Of a stretch of 36,425 bases of DNA, positions 24,187 through 32,704 are shown piece after piece. Below the pieces are notes generated by a model, which ran no database searches, was not told the origin of the DNA, and saw only the letters and a program-made list of their open reading frames with translations. How positions within the stretch are numbered: position 1 is the first letter of the stretch; each line of letters starts with the position of its first letter. The DNA is from Candidatus Microbacterium stercoravium (GTDB lineage Bacteria > Actinomycetota > Actinomycetes > Actinomycetales > Microbacteriaceae), in contig DXAM01000053.1 of assembly GCA_019117025.1 (NCBI GenBank), forward strand, positions 1 to 36,425, in the 5' to 3' direction. Position numbers and translations under genes: made by a program.

Positions 24187-25703
24187 GGATCGCGGAGACG
24201 CTCGTACCGTTCCGATCGCCCGGGTGGGTGCGTGCGCTCGCGGCTCTCGCCTGCGCCGTCGTGGTCGCGGCGGCCGGGGTCTGGGGCGCGCTCGCCCTGG
24301 CCGATCTCCCCGCCGATACGTCGCGCGTCGCGACCGTCGCGGTCGGATCCGTCATCTCGATCGCGTTCTTCCTCGCACCGTTCGGCGCCTCGCGCCCGGA
24401 TCCGCTGGATCCCGCCGCGTACGCGCTGCTGCCGGTCTCTCGGACCGGCGTCGCCATCGGCGGCGCGCTCGCGAGCCTGATCAGCGTGCCGGTGGTCGCC
24501 GTTCTCGCACTCGACATCGCGCTCGCGATCACTGCCGTCGCACACGGCGCGCCGGTCTGGGCGGCCGCTGTCGGAGCGGCCTGTCACGTCATCACCTGCG
24601 GGCTGCTCGCGCGCCTCGGGTTCGCCGTCGCGGTGCGGGTCCGCCTCGGCGGCCGCGCGCGAGAGGGCGCCGTGCTCGTGCTCGCCATCGGCATCGCGGT
24701 CGTCGTTCCGCTCGTGAGCTATGCCATCTCGTCCTCGTGGTACCTCGGCGCCCCGGCGATCGCCGTGCGCTCGGGCGAGATCGTCGCGCTGACGCCGCCC
24801 GGCGCGGCCGCGGGGGTGATCGGCGCCGGCTCCTTCGCGAGCCTCGGCGTCGCGCTCGGCACGATCGTCGTCGCCGCCTGCTGCTGGGCGGTGGTCGTGC
24901 GGCGCGCGTTCTCCTCGCTGCCGCCCTCTCCCACGGCGCATCGATCGGGCCTCGGCTGGCTGGGGCTCTTCCCCCGCACCGCCACGGGCGCGATCGGCGC
25001 GCGCAGCGTGATCTACTGGGCGGTCGACGTGCGCTACCTCGCGAACCTCGTCATCATCCCCGTCGCGGGTCTGCTGCCCGTCGTGCCCCTCATGATCGCC
25101 GGGGTCCCCGCGAATATCGTGGCGCTCGTGCCCCTGCCGATCATCGCCGCATTCATCGGGTGGATCGCACACAACGATCTGGCGTACGACTCGGAGGCGC
25201 TCTGGCTGCACCTGGTCACGGGCGTGCGCGGCACGGCCGATCGCCTCGGGCGCCTCGTGCCGATCGCGATCTTCGCGATTCCGGTGCTGTCGGCCACGAT
25301 CGCCCTCACCGCCTCGTTCGCCGATGCGTGGGATCACCTCGGATCGCTCGTCGGCGTCGCCCTGGCGCTGACACTCGCGGGATTCGGCGTGTCGAGCGTG
25401 TCGTCCGCGGCAGTGCCGTATCCCGTGGCGCGGCCCGGCGACAGCCCCTTCCGGCAGCCGCAGCGCGCCGGTGCGCGCGGCGCGATCGCGCCGACGCTGG
25501 TCCTCCTGCTGACGATCGCGGCCGGCGTGCCTGCGATGATCCCTGCGGCCGCGACCCTGCTGGACGATGCGCAGCGCGACGCCGAGGTGCTCCTCACCGG
25601 GACGGGCACCGGGGCAGCGGTGCTGATCGTGGGCGTGCTCGTCGGTGCGCTCATCTTCCAACGGCGCGGGCACCTGCTCGTCGATATCGGACGTGTCGCC
25701 TGA
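24162..25703 (+). CDS. ABC transporter permease (multi-span membrane protein)
   Basis: The 513-residue protein is strongly hydrophobic with roughly 10-12 membrane segments; the first is about residues 24-45, after VRLRIAETLVPFRSPGW, a start typical of large actinobacterial ABC-2-like permeases. No substrate-binding motif is evident. GTG 24162 overlaps the ATPase gene by 25 bases, so the two are coupled and form one exporter. The upstream AAGGGGGCGGG can serve as ribosome binding site. It ends 38 bases before the DUF3039 gene, which has its own promoter. It lies beside the surface-polymer genes but does not resemble the TagG/Wzm permeases, which are about half its length. Confidence 0.82.
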   Translation: MVAHVVRLRIAETLVPFRSPGWVRALAALACAVVVAAAGVWGALALADLPADTSRVATVAVGSVISIAFFLAPFGASRPDPLDPAAYALLPVSRTGVAIGGALASLISVPVVAVLALDIALAITAVAHGAPVWAAAVGAACHVITCGLLARLGFAVAVRVRLGGRAREGAVLVLAIGIAVVVPLVSYAISSSWYLGAPAIAVRSGEIVALTPPGAAAGVIGAGSFASLGVALGTIVVAACCWAVVVRRAFSSLPPSPTAHRSGLGWLGLFPRTATGAIGARSVIYWAVDVRYLANLVIIPVAGLLPVVPLMIAGVPANIVALVPLPIIAAFIGWIAHNDLAYDSEALWLHLVTGVRGTADRLGRLVPIAIFAIPVLSATIALTASFADAWDHLGSLVGVALALTLAGFGVSSVSSAAVPYPVARPGDSPFRQPQRAGARGAIAPTLVLLLTIAAGVPAMIPAAATLLDDAQRDAEVLLTGTGTGAAVLIVGVLVGALIFQRRGHLLVDIGRVA

Positions 25704-25728
25704 CGCGCCCGACCGCTCGAAATCCATC

Positions 25729-25734
25729 TACACT
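25729..25734 (+). promoter_or_regulatory. -10 box, leaderless promoter of the DUF3039 gene
   Basis: TACACT ends seven bases before ATG 25742. Confidence 0.55.
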
Positions 25735-25741
25735 CAAGAGC

Positions 25742-26008
25742 ATGAGCAGGCCACTCGACAGCCCAGATGAGGGCGGAACCGCACTTCTCGACCGGGAACT
25801 CCAAGAGCTCATCGAAGAGCAGGCGCACGACCCGGGCGATCACGAGCGCTTCAGCCATTACGTGCAGAAGGACAAGATCATGGAGTCGGCGATCACGGGC
25901 AAGCCCGTGCGCGCGCTCTGCGGAAAGAAGTGGACTCCCGGGCGTGATCCCGAGAAGTTCCCCGTCTGTCCCACGTGCAAAGAGATCTACGAGAAGCTGC
26001 GGAAATGA
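25742..26008 (+). CDS. DUF3039 domain protein
   Basis: This 88-residue protein matches the actinobacterial DUF3039 family. It has LDRELQELIEEQ near residue 17, then DHERFSHYVQKDKI, GKPVRALCGKKW (one Cys), DPEKFPVCPTCKEIYE (C-x2-C) near the end. The cysteines suggest a small zinc-binding module. The family is nearly confined to actinobacteria and its role is not known. ATG 25742 is placed seven bases after TACACT. It is followed by a hairpin shared with the convergent nicotinate phosphoribosyltransferase gene; that gene order is seen in related actinobacteria from memory, not checked. Confidence 0.88.
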   Translation: MSRPLDSPDEGGTALLDRELQELIEEQAHDPGDHERFSHYVQKDKIMESAITGKPVRALCGKKWTPGRDPEKFPVCPTCKEIYEKLRK

Positions 26009-26013
26009 CGAAC

Positions 26014-26043
26014 GAGGCGGCCCGCACCGATGCGGGCCGCCTC
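26014..26043. terminator. Bidirectional hairpin between DUF3039 and nicotinate phosphoribosyltransferase genes
   Basis: Arms 26014-26026 and 26031-26043 pair perfectly over 13 bases with a four-base loop. It lies between two convergent stops, so it can end both transcripts. Confidence 0.72.
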
Positions 26044-26050
26044 AACCGTT

Positions 26051-27349
26051 TCAGGCCGAGACCGTCGGGATCGCCGGATCCGATTTGCTGAGGGCGAGCG
26101 CCCGCACGGGCAGCTCTTTGCGCACGCGCGCGTGGTGAGCCCGTGCCGCGCGCACGCCATCGGGTCCCTCGTGGGTGGCGTCGATCTCGCCCGATTCGAC
26201 GAACGGCACGACGAGGGCGCGCGCGTCGCGGGGCTCGTCGGCGCCGCTCGCGAGGCGCACGATCTCCTCGCTCGCCGTCCCCCGGTCGAGGCGACGGTAG
26301 GCCTGCTTGCGGCCGCCCGTCGATCCCTTGTCCTGCGCCTTCTTCGCCACGGAGATCCACGCGCCCGCGGCATCCTGGCGGGCGACGAGCTTGTAGACGA
26401 GGCCCGCGGTCGGATAGCCGGATCCCGTGACGAGCGACGTGCCCACACCGTACGCGTCGACGGGCGACGCCGCCAGCGCGGCGATCGCATACTCGTCGAG
26501 GTCGCTCGTGACGGTGATGCGCGTTCCCGTCGCGCCGAGGCGGTCGAGCTGTTCGCGGACGTCGGCCGCGACGAGGGGCAGATCGCCCGAGTCGATGCGC
26601 ACGCCGCCCAGATCGGGGCCCGCGAGCTCCACCGCGCGGCGCACGCCCTCATCGATGTCGTACGTGTCGACGAGCAGGGCCGTGTCGGTCCCGAGCGATT
26701 CGATCTGCGCGCGGAAGGCGTCCTCCTCCGTGTCGTGCAGCAGGGTCCAGGCGTGCGCAGCGGTGCCCATGGTCGGCACCCCCCATGTGCGCCCGGCCTC
26801 GAGGTTGCTCGTGGAGGTGAAGCCCGCGATGTATGCGGCGCGCGCGGCCGCCACGGCACCGTGCTCGTGGGCTCGGCGCGATCCCATCTCGGCGATCGGG
26901 CGACCGCCCGCGGCGATCGACATGCGTGCCGCCGCCGTGGCGACCGCCGAGTCGAAGTTCAGCACGCTCAGCGCGAGCGTTTCGAGGATGACGGCATCGG
27001 CGAAGGCGGCCTCGACCGTGAGCAGCGGAGACTCCGGGAAGTACAGCTCGCCCTCGCGGTATCCCTCGATCGATCCCGAGAACCGGTAGCTCTCGAGGTA
27101 GGCGAGCGTCTCACGGCTCACGATGCGCTCGTCGTGCAGGTAGCGCAGGTCGTCGTCGGAGAAACGGAAATCGCGCAGCAGCGACATCAGTCGCCCCTGG
27201 CCCGCGACGACGCCGAACCGCCGACCCCCGGACAGGCGCCTGCCGAACAGCTCGAACACGCATCGGCGATGCGCGGTGCCATCGCGCAGCGACGCATCGA
27301 GCATCGTGAGTTCGTAACGATCCGTCAGCAGCGCGGTCGACTGAAGCAT
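26051..27349 (-). CDS. pncB: Nicotinate phosphoribosyltransferase
   Basis: PncB joins nicotinate with phosphoribosyl pyrophosphate at the expense of ATP, salvaging nicotinate into NAD. The 432-residue protein begins LLTDRYELTMLDASL and continues FGRRLSGGRRFGVVAG, both standard for the family. The middle has DSAVATAAARM, then TSNLEAG and GTAAHAW, the phosphate-binding part with VDTYDI and RIDSGDL. This is the form typical of actinobacteria. ATG 27349 is chosen over the frame start at 27388 because TAGAGT lies seven bases upstream. It diverges from murL, with two promoters in the 86-base gap, and converges on DUF3039. Confidence 0.93.
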   Translation of the reverse strand: MLQSTALLTDRYELTMLDASLRDGTAHRRCVFELFGRRLSGGRRFGVVAGQGRLMSLLRDFRFSDDDLRYLHDERIVSRETLAYLESYRFSGSIEGYREGELYFPESPLLTVEAAFADAVILETLALSVLNFDSAVATAAARMSIAAGGRPIAEMGSRRAHEHGAVAAARAAYIAGFTSTSNLEAGRTWGVPTMGTAAHAWTLLHDTEEDAFRAQIESLGTDTALLVDTYDIDEGVRRAVELAGPDLGGVRIDSGDLPLVAADVREQLDRLGATGTRITVTSDLDEYAIAALAASPVDAYGVGTSLVTGSGYPTAGLVYKLVARQDAAGAWISVAKKAQDKGSTGGRKQAYRRLDRGTASEEIVRLASGADEPRDARALVVPFVESGEIDATHEGPDGVRAARAHHARVRKELPVRALALSKSDPAIPTVSA

Positions 27350-27356
27350 GATCGCC

Positions 27357-27362
27357 ACTCTA
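27357..27362 (-). promoter_or_regulatory. -10 box, leaderless promoter of pncB
   Basis: TAGAGT on the minus strand lies seven bases before the ATG at 27349. Confidence 0.6.
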
Positions 27363-27421
27363 CTGGCGTCGGCACCGTCGCTGCTCACCGCTCGCGCGGC
27401 GCTTTCGCGGGGGCGCCGGTG

Positions 27422-27427
27422 TAGATT
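27422..27427 (+). promoter_or_regulatory. -10 box, leaderless promoter of murL
   Basis: TAGATT ends eight bases before ATG 27436, slightly longer than the six or seven bases seen elsewhere in the window. Confidence 0.5.
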
Positions 27428-27435
27428 TGACCCCT

Positions 27436-28770
27436 ATGGGAATCGCGTTCTCCGAGGCACGTTCTGCCGTCACTCGGTTCGAGGTCGGGCAGCCGGAGAC
27501 GACCGGGAACGTGATCCGGCTGCACTACGCCGCCACAGGCGACGACGGGCCGGTCTATCGCTTCTGCGAAGAGATCGAGATCGCCGCAGAGCTCGACCGG
27601 TCACCCCTGGTCGACGGGCTCGTGCGACTGCTCGCGCTCGCGGCCTCGCTCAGCTACTTCAAAGCGTTCGCGCCGATCACGTTCGCGGTGCCGAGCGGGC
27701 TGACCGAGACCGAACGGACGTTCATCTCACAGCTGATCACGGGCGGTCTCGGAGAGTTCGCGATCGTCAACGACCTGCCGACGGTGCTGGATCCCGTCAT
27801 CGAGGCCCCGGCGGCGAGAGCTCCTGACGCGCCGTCGGTCCGGCCGTCCGGATCCCGCGCGCTCGTCGCGGTCGGCGGCGGCAAGGACTCGATCGTCTCG
27901 ATCGAGGCGCTCACGTCGGCCGGCCGCGATGTCGGGCTCTTCGCGATCAATCCGCGCGGCCCCATCGAAGCGACGGCGCGGGTGGCCGGCATCGGGCTCG
28001 AGCGCGCGGCGCGGCGCATCGACCCGCTGCTGCTGCGCCTGAACGGCGAGGGCGCGCCGAACGGGCATGTGCCGGTGACCGCGATCAACTCGCTCATCGC
28101 GCTGATCACGGCCGTGGCGACCGGCTACGGCACGGTGGTCTTCAGCAATGAGGCCAGCGCCTCGTACGGCAACCAGCACTGGGCGGGCCGCGACATCAAC
28201 CACCAGTGGTCGAAGAGCAGCGAGTTCGAAGGCCTGCTCCGCCGGAGCCTGCCCGCGGGGGCGCCCGAGTACGTATCGCTGCTGCGTGCGATCACCGAGA
28301 TCCGCATCGCACGGCGCTTCGCCGGGCACACGGCGTACCACGCGGTGTTCACGAGCTGCAATCGCGCCTTCCGCATGAGCGCCGCCGCCGATGCGACGTG
28401 GTGCGGCGACTGTCCGAAGTGCCGCTTCGTGTTCCTGATCCTCGCGCCGTTCATCAGCCGAGACGCCCTGCTGACGATCTTCGGCGGGCGCGACCTGTTC
28501 GCCGACGGCGGCCAGACGGAGGGATTCCTGGAACTGCTCGGCGTCGACGGACTGTTCAAGCCCTTCGAATGCGTCGGCGAACCCGACGAATGCCGCGTCG
28601 CCCTCGATCTCGTGCGCGGACGCGACGACTGGGCGGGGCACCCGTTCTTCGCGCGGCCCGAGGTCGCGGCGGTCACCGCGACCGACGCCGAGCATGAGAG
28701 CGTGTTCGCGTGGCGGGGCTCCGAGCACTTCCTCTCCGACGAGCTCGAGGCGGTGGCCCGTGAGATTTGA
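27436..28770 (+). CDS. murL: UDP-N-acetylmuramoyl-L-alanyl-L-glutamate epimerase (MurL)
   Basis: MurL converts the L-glutamate of UDP-MurNAc-L-Ala-L-Glu to D-glutamate in an ATP- and magnesium-dependent way, replacing the need for glutamate racemase; it was characterised in Xanthomonas. The 444-residue protein has the ATP-binding P-loop-like VGGGKDSIVSIEAL near residue 145, then SNEASASYGNQ near 238, NHQWSKSSEFE near 255, and SCNRAFRMS and WCGDCPKCRF near 312-330, all in family order. It overlaps the MurD2-like gene by 11 bases, the pairing expected of this pathway. Automatic annotation may call it hypothetical or endonuclease-like. ATG 27436 sits after TAGATT; a TTG nine bases earlier is less likely. 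No biochemical proof in this organism. Confidence 0.87.
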   Translation: MGIAFSEARSAVTRFEVGQPETTGNVIRLHYAATGDDGPVYRFCEEIEIAAELDRSPLVDGLVRLLALAASLSYFKAFAPITFAVPSGLTETERTFISQLITGGLGEFAIVNDLPTVLDPVIEAPAARAPDAPSVRPSGSRALVAVGGGKDSIVSIEALTSAGRDVGLFAINPRGPIEATARVAGIGLERAARRIDPLLLRLNGEGAPNGHVPVTAINSLIALITAVATGYGTVVFSNEASASYGNQHWAGRDINHQWSKSSEFEGLLRRSLPAGAPEYVSLLRAITEIRIARRFAGHTAYHAVFTSCNRAFRMSAAADATWCGDCPKCRFVFLILAPFISRDALLTIFGGRDLFADGGQTEGFLELLGVDGLFKPFECVGEPDECRVALDLVRGRDDWAGHPFFARPEVAAVTATDAEHESVFAWRGSEHFLSDELEAVAREI

Positions 28771-30067
28771 CGACCTCCTCGGGCGCGAGGTCGTGATCTG
28801 GGGCGCGGGCCGCGAGGGCCTGGCCGCGCATCGCGAACTCGCCGGGCGGGGCATCGACGCCGCGATCGCGGTCACGGGTTCCTCGAGCGCGCCGAGCGGC
28901 GTGCTCACCGGCGCCGCCGCGTGGGAACGGCTGCGCTCCGCCGGCGTCGTGGTGAAATCGCCGGGCATCCCGCACACGTCGCCCGAGTATGTCGAGCTCG
29001 TGCGCGCCGGAGTCGCGATCACCTCGCTCATGGACCTCTGGATCACGGAGAACCGCGACCGCGTGATCGCCGTGACGGGCACTAAGGGCAAGAGCACGAC
29101 GTCTGCGCTGACGCAGCACCTCCTGCTGGCTCTCGGCCGCGAGGCTGCGCTCGCCGGCAACATCGGCATTCCGGTGGGCGCGCGGGTCGGCGACGACGTG
29201 TACTGCGCGGTGACCGAGGTCTCGAGCTATCAGGCCGCCGAGCTCACGGCGTCGCCGCGTGTGGCGGTGTTCACCTCGCTGTATCCCGAACACCTGCCGT
29301 GGCACGGCGGGTTCGAGAACTACGTGGCCGACAAGCTGCGCCTCGCGCAGTTCGGCGCGGAGACGGTCATCGTGCCGAATCGGTCCGACGACCTCGGTTG
29401 CCGCGTGAGCGAGGTCGCCCGCGGCGCGCACGTCGTCTCACCGGCCGATGTCGGGATCACGGTGACCGACCAGGAGATCTCCTGGGACGGCGTCGGCCGC
29501 GTCGCCCTTCGCGACCTGAACCTCGTCGGTTCGCACAATCTCGTGAACGCCGCGATCGCGCTGACGGCCGTCACGGCCTATTCCGCGTCGCTCGATCGAC
29601 GCACCGCACTCGACGCCCTCGCCTCGTTCGCGCCGCTCGCGCATCGACTCGAGGTCGTGCCGTCGTCGGACGGCAGAACGTGGATCGACGACGGCCTCGC
29701 GACGGCGCCGCAGGCCGTGGCGGCCGCCCTCACGAGCCTCTCGGCACCGAGGATCGCCCTGCTCGCCGGGGGATCCGAGCGCGATCTCGACTTCGCGCCG
29801 ATCATCGATGCGCTCGATGGCCGCGACGATGTCGAGCTCGTGTGCACGGGCCCCGCGGGTGCGCGTCTCGCGCACGAGGCCGGGAGCCGGCTGTCGCGGA
29901 TCCACATCGCCGACTCGTTCGCCGACGCGGTCTCGATCGCCCGCGCGCTGACGGCGGCGGGCGACACCGTCCTGCTCTCGCCAGGCGCACCGAGCTTCGA
30001 CGAGTTCGCCGACTATGAGGCGCGCGCCGCCGCGTTCCGAGCGCTGGCGAGCGAGCACGCGCAGTAG
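28760..30067 (+). CDS. murD2: UDP-N-acetylmuramoyl-L-alanine--L-glutamate ligase (MurD2)
   Basis: This Mur-ligase-family enzyme is 435 residues long. It has an N-terminal Rossmann-like part ([12 protein letters not shown]), the ATP P-loop [12 protein letters not shown] near residues 104-115, [12 protein letters not shown] near 150 and the C-terminal domain with HRLEVV and [10 protein letters not shown]. MurD adds D-glutamate to UDP-MurNAc-L-Ala; MurD2 adds L-glutamate instead, and MurL then inverts it. The assignment to MurD2 rather than MurD rests on its overlap with murL, since the motifs are shared. GTG 28760 overlaps the murL stop by 11 bases. It ends where a possible rph promoter begins. 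The true MurD of this genome should lie elsewhere, in the division cluster. Confidence 0.85.
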   Translation: MRFDDLLGREVVIWGAGREGLAAHRELAGRGIDAAIAVTGSSSAPSGVLTGAAAWERLRSAGVVVKSPGIPHTSPEYVELVRAGVAITSLMDLWITENRDRVIAVTGTKGKSTTSALTQHLLLALGREAALAGNIGIPVGARVGDDVYCAVTEVSSYQAAELTASPRVAVFTSLYPEHLPWHGGFENYVADKLRLAQFGAETVIVPNRSDDLGCRVSEVARGAHVVSPADVGITVTDQEISWDGVGRVALRDLNLVGSHNLVNAAIALTAVTAYSASLDRRTALDALASFAPLAHRLEVVPSSDGRTWIDDGLATAPQAVAAALTSLSAPRIALLAGGSERDLDFAPIIDALDGRDDVELVCTGPAGARLAHEAGSRLSRIHIADSFADAVSIARALTAAGDTVLLSPGAPSFDEFADYEARAAAFRALASEHAQ

Positions 30068-30104
30068 GGTCGAACGTGGTGCGCCGGCGTCATCCCGCCG
30101 GCGC
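30065..30104 (+). promoter_or_regulatory. Possible rph promoter and 5' hairpin
   Basis: TAGGGT at 30065-30070 overlaps the TAG stop of murD2. Arms 30081-30088 and 30097-30104 form an eight-base GC hairpin with an eight-base loop. If the promoter is real the hairpin lies close to the 5' end of the rph message; otherwise it may be a weak terminator after murD2. Confidence 0.4.
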
Positions 30105-30132
30105 CGCAACGCTTCTGTCTGAGAGGATCCCC

Positions 30133-30861
30133 ATGACAACTCGCGCCGACGGCCGTGCAGTCGACCAGCTCCGCCCCGTGACGATCGAACGCGGCTGGAG
30201 CAGCCAGGCGGAGGGATCCGCCCTCATCAGCTTCGGCGGCACGAAGGTGCTGTGCACCGCGAGCTTCACGAACGGCGTGCCGCGCTGGCTCACCGGCAAG
30301 GGCAAGGGCTGGGTCACGGCCGAGTACGCGATGCTGCCGCGCGCGACGAACGAACGCTCCTCCCGCGAGAGCGTGAAGGGCAAGATCGGCGGACGCACGC
30401 ACGAGATCTCGCGCCTCATCGGTCGCGCGCTGCGCGCCGTGGTCGACACCAAGTCGCTCGGCGAGAACACGATCGTGATCGACTGCGACGTGCTGCAGGC
30501 CGACGGCGGCACCCGCACCGCGTCGATCACGGGCGCGTACGTGGCGCTCGTCGACGCCATCGAATGGGGTCGGGAGAAGGGCTTCGTGGCGAAGAAGGCG
30601 ACACCGCTCAGCGACTCGATCGCGGCGATCTCGGTCGGCATCATCGACGGGGCGCCCATGCTCGACCTGCCGTACGAGGAGGACGTGCGCGCCGAGACCG
30701 ACATGAACATCGTCATGACGGGATCCGGAAAGTTCGTCGAGGTGCAGGGCACCGCCGAGGGCGCGCCGTTCGACAAGGAGGAGCTGGACCGGCTGCTCGC
30801 ACTCGGTGCGAAGGGCTGCGCGGATCTGACCGGTCTGCAGCGGGAGGCGCTCGATCGATGA
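30133..30861 (+). CDS. rph: Ribonuclease PH
   Basis: RNase PH is a phosphate-dependent 3'-5' exonuclease that trims tRNA 3' ends. The 242-residue length is normal. Motifs seen are [58 protein letters not shown] (phosphate and RNA contacts), [26 protein letters not shown] and [16 protein letters not shown] near residue 180. ATG 30133 is preceded by GAGAGGATC; the longer frame back to 30076 runs through the hairpin and is unlikely. It overlaps the next gene by four bases (ATGA). The rph-rdgB order is conserved in many bacteria. Confidence 0.97.
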   Translation: MTTRADGRAVDQLRPVTIERGWSSQAEGSALISFGGTKVLCTASFTNGVPRWLTGKGKGWVTAEYAMLPRATNERSSRESVKGKIGGRTHEISRLIGRALRAVVDTKSLGENTIVIDCDVLQADGGTRTASITGAYVALVDAIEWGREKGFVAKKATPLSDSIAAISVGIIDGAPMLDLPYEEDVRAETDMNIVMTGSGKFVEVQGTAEGAPFDKEELDRLLALGAKGCADLTGLQREALDR

Positions 30862-31445
30862 CGCAGATCGTGCTCGCGACGCACAACGCGCACAAAGTGG
30901 CGGAGCTGCAGGCGATCGTGGCGCGGGTGCGCCCCGACATCGAGGTCGTCGGATACGACGGCCCGGAGCCCGTCGAAGACGGGACGAGCTTCCAGGCGAA
31001 CGCGCTGATCAAAGCGCGTACGGCGGCCGCCCATACGGGCCTCGTCGCCCTCGCCGACGACTCGGGCGTCTGCGTCGACGTGCTCGGAGGGTCGCCGGGC
31101 ATCTTCTCGGCGTACTGGGCCGGGCACGCGAAGGACGATGCGGCCAATCTCGCCCTGCTGCTGGACCAGATCTCGGATCTCGAGCGCGACGAGGACCGCG
31201 GGGCGCACTACACGTCGGTGATCGCGCTCGTCACGCCGCAGGGCCACGAGCGCACGGTCGAGGGCATCTGGCCGGGCCGCATCGCCCGTGAGCCGCGCGG
31301 CGGGGCCGGGTTCGGGTATGACCCGATCTTCGTGCCGGAGGGAGACGGCCGCACGGCCGCCGAACTGACGGCCGAGGAGAAGAACGCCGTCTCGCATCGC
31401 GCCCGCGCGCTCGAGGCCCTCGTGCCGCTGCTCGCGGAGCTCTGA
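30858..31445 (+). CDS. rdgB: RdgB/HAM1-type non-canonical purine NTP pyrophosphatase
   Basis: This enzyme hydrolyses ITP, dITP and XTP to the monophosphates so that damaged purines are not built into nucleic acid. The 195-residue protein has the family marks [12 protein letters not shown] at residues 5-16, [11 protein letters not shown] near 50, [21 protein letters not shown] near 70 and [12 protein letters not shown] near 150. It overlaps rph by four bases (ATGA), giving coupled translation, in the usual rph-rdgB pair. It converges on the last tad gene, with 32 bases between stops and no convincing terminator there. Magnesium dependence is expected from the family. Confidence 0.95.
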   Translation: MTQIVLATHNAHKVAELQAIVARVRPDIEVVGYDGPEPVEDGTSFQANALIKARTAAAHTGLVALADDSGVCVDVLGGSPGIFSAYWAGHAKDDAANLALLLDQISDLERDEDRGAHYTSVIALVTPQGHERTVEGIWPGRIAREPRGGAGFGYDPIFVPEGDGRTAAELTAEEKNAVSHRARALEALVPLLAEL

Positions 31446-31477
31446 CGGCGGGGACCGAGGTCTGATCCGCTCGCGCG

Positions 31478-31906
31478 TCACCCGGCGAGGGACGCCCGGC
31501 TCGTGCCCGTTGCGTCGAGCACGACGCCGTCGGGCACGAACGCGGTGAGCAGTATCGGATGCCAGGTGGTCGTGACCACTGCACGGGCGGTCGCATCTCC
31601 GACCGTGACGATGTCGACCAGCCGGGCATCGACGGGGGAGACGGCGAGCACCTCCTCGGCCTGCCGGCGGGCGAGCTCCGGATCCAGTCGAATGGCCGCG
31701 CCGTCTGCGCCCGCGACGATCTCGAAGCCGTCGGATGCGGCGAGCGCCGCGGCATCGGCGAGGGCGTCGGTGCGCTTCTGCGCGGTCAGCAGCGAGACCG
31801 CGTTCGCGCACACCAGAGTGAGAGCGATGCCGAGCAGCACGTAGATGAGGATGAGCGGGAGCACGCTGCCGCGCTCGTCCTCTCGGAAGCCGTGGGGGCG
31901 CATCAT
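31478..31906 (-). CDS. TadG/TadE-like pilus-locus protein (Rv3654c type)
   Basis: This 142-residue protein has a charged start ending in REDERGS, then a hydrophobic segment (about residues 15-36), then AQKRTDALADAAALAASDG, like PF13400/TadG and the actinobacterial Rv3654c-type proteins of this locus. The G in DERGS is the likely prepilin-peptidase cleavage point, although Glu at +5 is absent. It probably sits on the outer face of the membrane as a minor pilin or assembly factor. Of two ATG codons the first (31906) gives a four-base overlap (ATGA) with the previous gene, the pattern of the operon. It is the last gene of the tad operon. Confidence 0.72.
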   Translation of the reverse strand: MMRPHGFREDERGSVLPLILIYVLLGIALTLVCANAVSLLTAQKRTDALADAAALAASDGFEIVAGADGAAIRLDPELARRQAEEVLAVSPVDARLVDIVTVGDATARAVVTTTWHPILLTAFVPDGVVLDATGTSRASLAG

Positions 31907-32334
31907 TCGCTCAGCCGTTCCACGCGATACGTGCCGGTGGCGTCGACGGGGATCGCCGTGGCCTCGGCGAGCCCGAACAGATCGGGCATGAACGGGAGCG
32001 GGACCGTGTCGGAGACGGTGACGACCACGGTCGCTCCGGCCGTGGGGCAGGCTCCGGTCGCGGGAACGCAATCGACGCGGATCGCGAGCGCGCCGGGGTC
32101 GAGGCCGTAGCCCGCGGCGACGCTGTCGCGCACGACGCCGGCCGACGCCTGGTCGCCCGTCGCGATCGTGCGCGCGACGAAGCGGGCCGTCGCCTCGGTT
32201 CCGAGCGCGGCATTCTGCACGGCCCCCAGCGCGAGGATGAGGTAGACGATCGGCACGAGCAGGAGGAGGCCCGCGACGATGAACTCGAGCGACGCGCTGC
32301 CGCGCTCGTCATCCGAGGGCCTCCACGGGAGCAT
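31903..32334 (-). CDS. TadE-family minor pilin (second copy)
   Basis: This 143-residue protein has the type IV prepilin-like start SDDERGSASLEF, with Gly at the presumed cleavage site and Glu at +5, then a hydrophobic helix (about residues 15-42). QNAALGTEATARFVART follows as in TadE. Two cysteines (VDCVPATGAC) in the exported part could form a disulfide. Minor pilins of this kind help start or cap the Tad pilus. It overlaps the upstream TadE gene by 26 bases and the downstream gene by four. Codon use fits its neighbours. Role by family and context only. Confidence 0.78.
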   Translation of the reverse strand: MLPWRPSDDERGSASLEFIVAGLLLLVPIVYLILALGAVQNAALGTEATARFVARTIATGDQASAGVVRDSVAAGYGLDPGALAIRVDCVPATGACPTAGATVVVTVSDTVPLPFMPDLFGLAEATAIPVDATGTYRVERLSE

Positions 32335-32704
32335 GCGCGGTCACCACCGATCCGGCCGGCACTCCGAACAGGCCGACGAGCGGATACGTCGCGCCCAGGT
32401 CGACTTTGACCATCTCGACGCCGTCCATGCTCATGCGGGTGATGAGCGCCCAGTCGATCATGTCGCGTCCGAGCGCGCCCGTCACCACCTCGTGGGCGCG
32501 GCGCTCAGCGGCTGCGTCGCTCGTGTCGGCGAGCGCGGCATGGAAGGCGGCCTCGACGGCCGCGTCCTGCACGATATTGCGCGCGTACATCGCGAGTCCG
32601 AACTGCAGTACCGCGAGCGTGAGGGCCGTGAGCAGCAGGCCGACGAGGAGGAACTCGGCCGGGGCCGAACCGCGCTCGTCGGCGTCCTCCACCGCACGCA
32701 TCAC
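32309..32704 (-). CDS. TadE-family minor pilin (first copy)
   Basis: The 131-residue protein has the processing motif DADERGSAPAEFLL, with Gly then Glu at +5, and a hydrophobic helix (about residues 15-38), followed by YARNIVQDAAVEAAFHAALAD as in TadE (PF07811). It is a likely minor pilin. Two starts are possible: GTG 32704 overlaps the previous stop by four bases (GTGA), like the ATGA and GTGA joints elsewhere in this operon, and ATG 32701 would overlap by one. I chose GTG 32704; the difference is one residue. The next gene overlaps its end by 26 bases. Confidence 0.8.
   Translation of the reverse strand: MMRAVEDADERGSAPAEFLLVGLLLTALTLAVLQFGLAMYARNIVQDAAVEAAFHAALADTSDAAAERRAHEVVTGALGRDMIDWALITRMSMDGVEMVKVDLGATYPLVGLFGVPAGSVVTAHAPVEALG

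Noticed and set aside
23829..25727. A 632-codon minus-strand open frame antisense to the ABC transporter genes
   Set aside because: Low-complexity Arg/Asp/Glu-rich product opposite a clear ATPase and permease.
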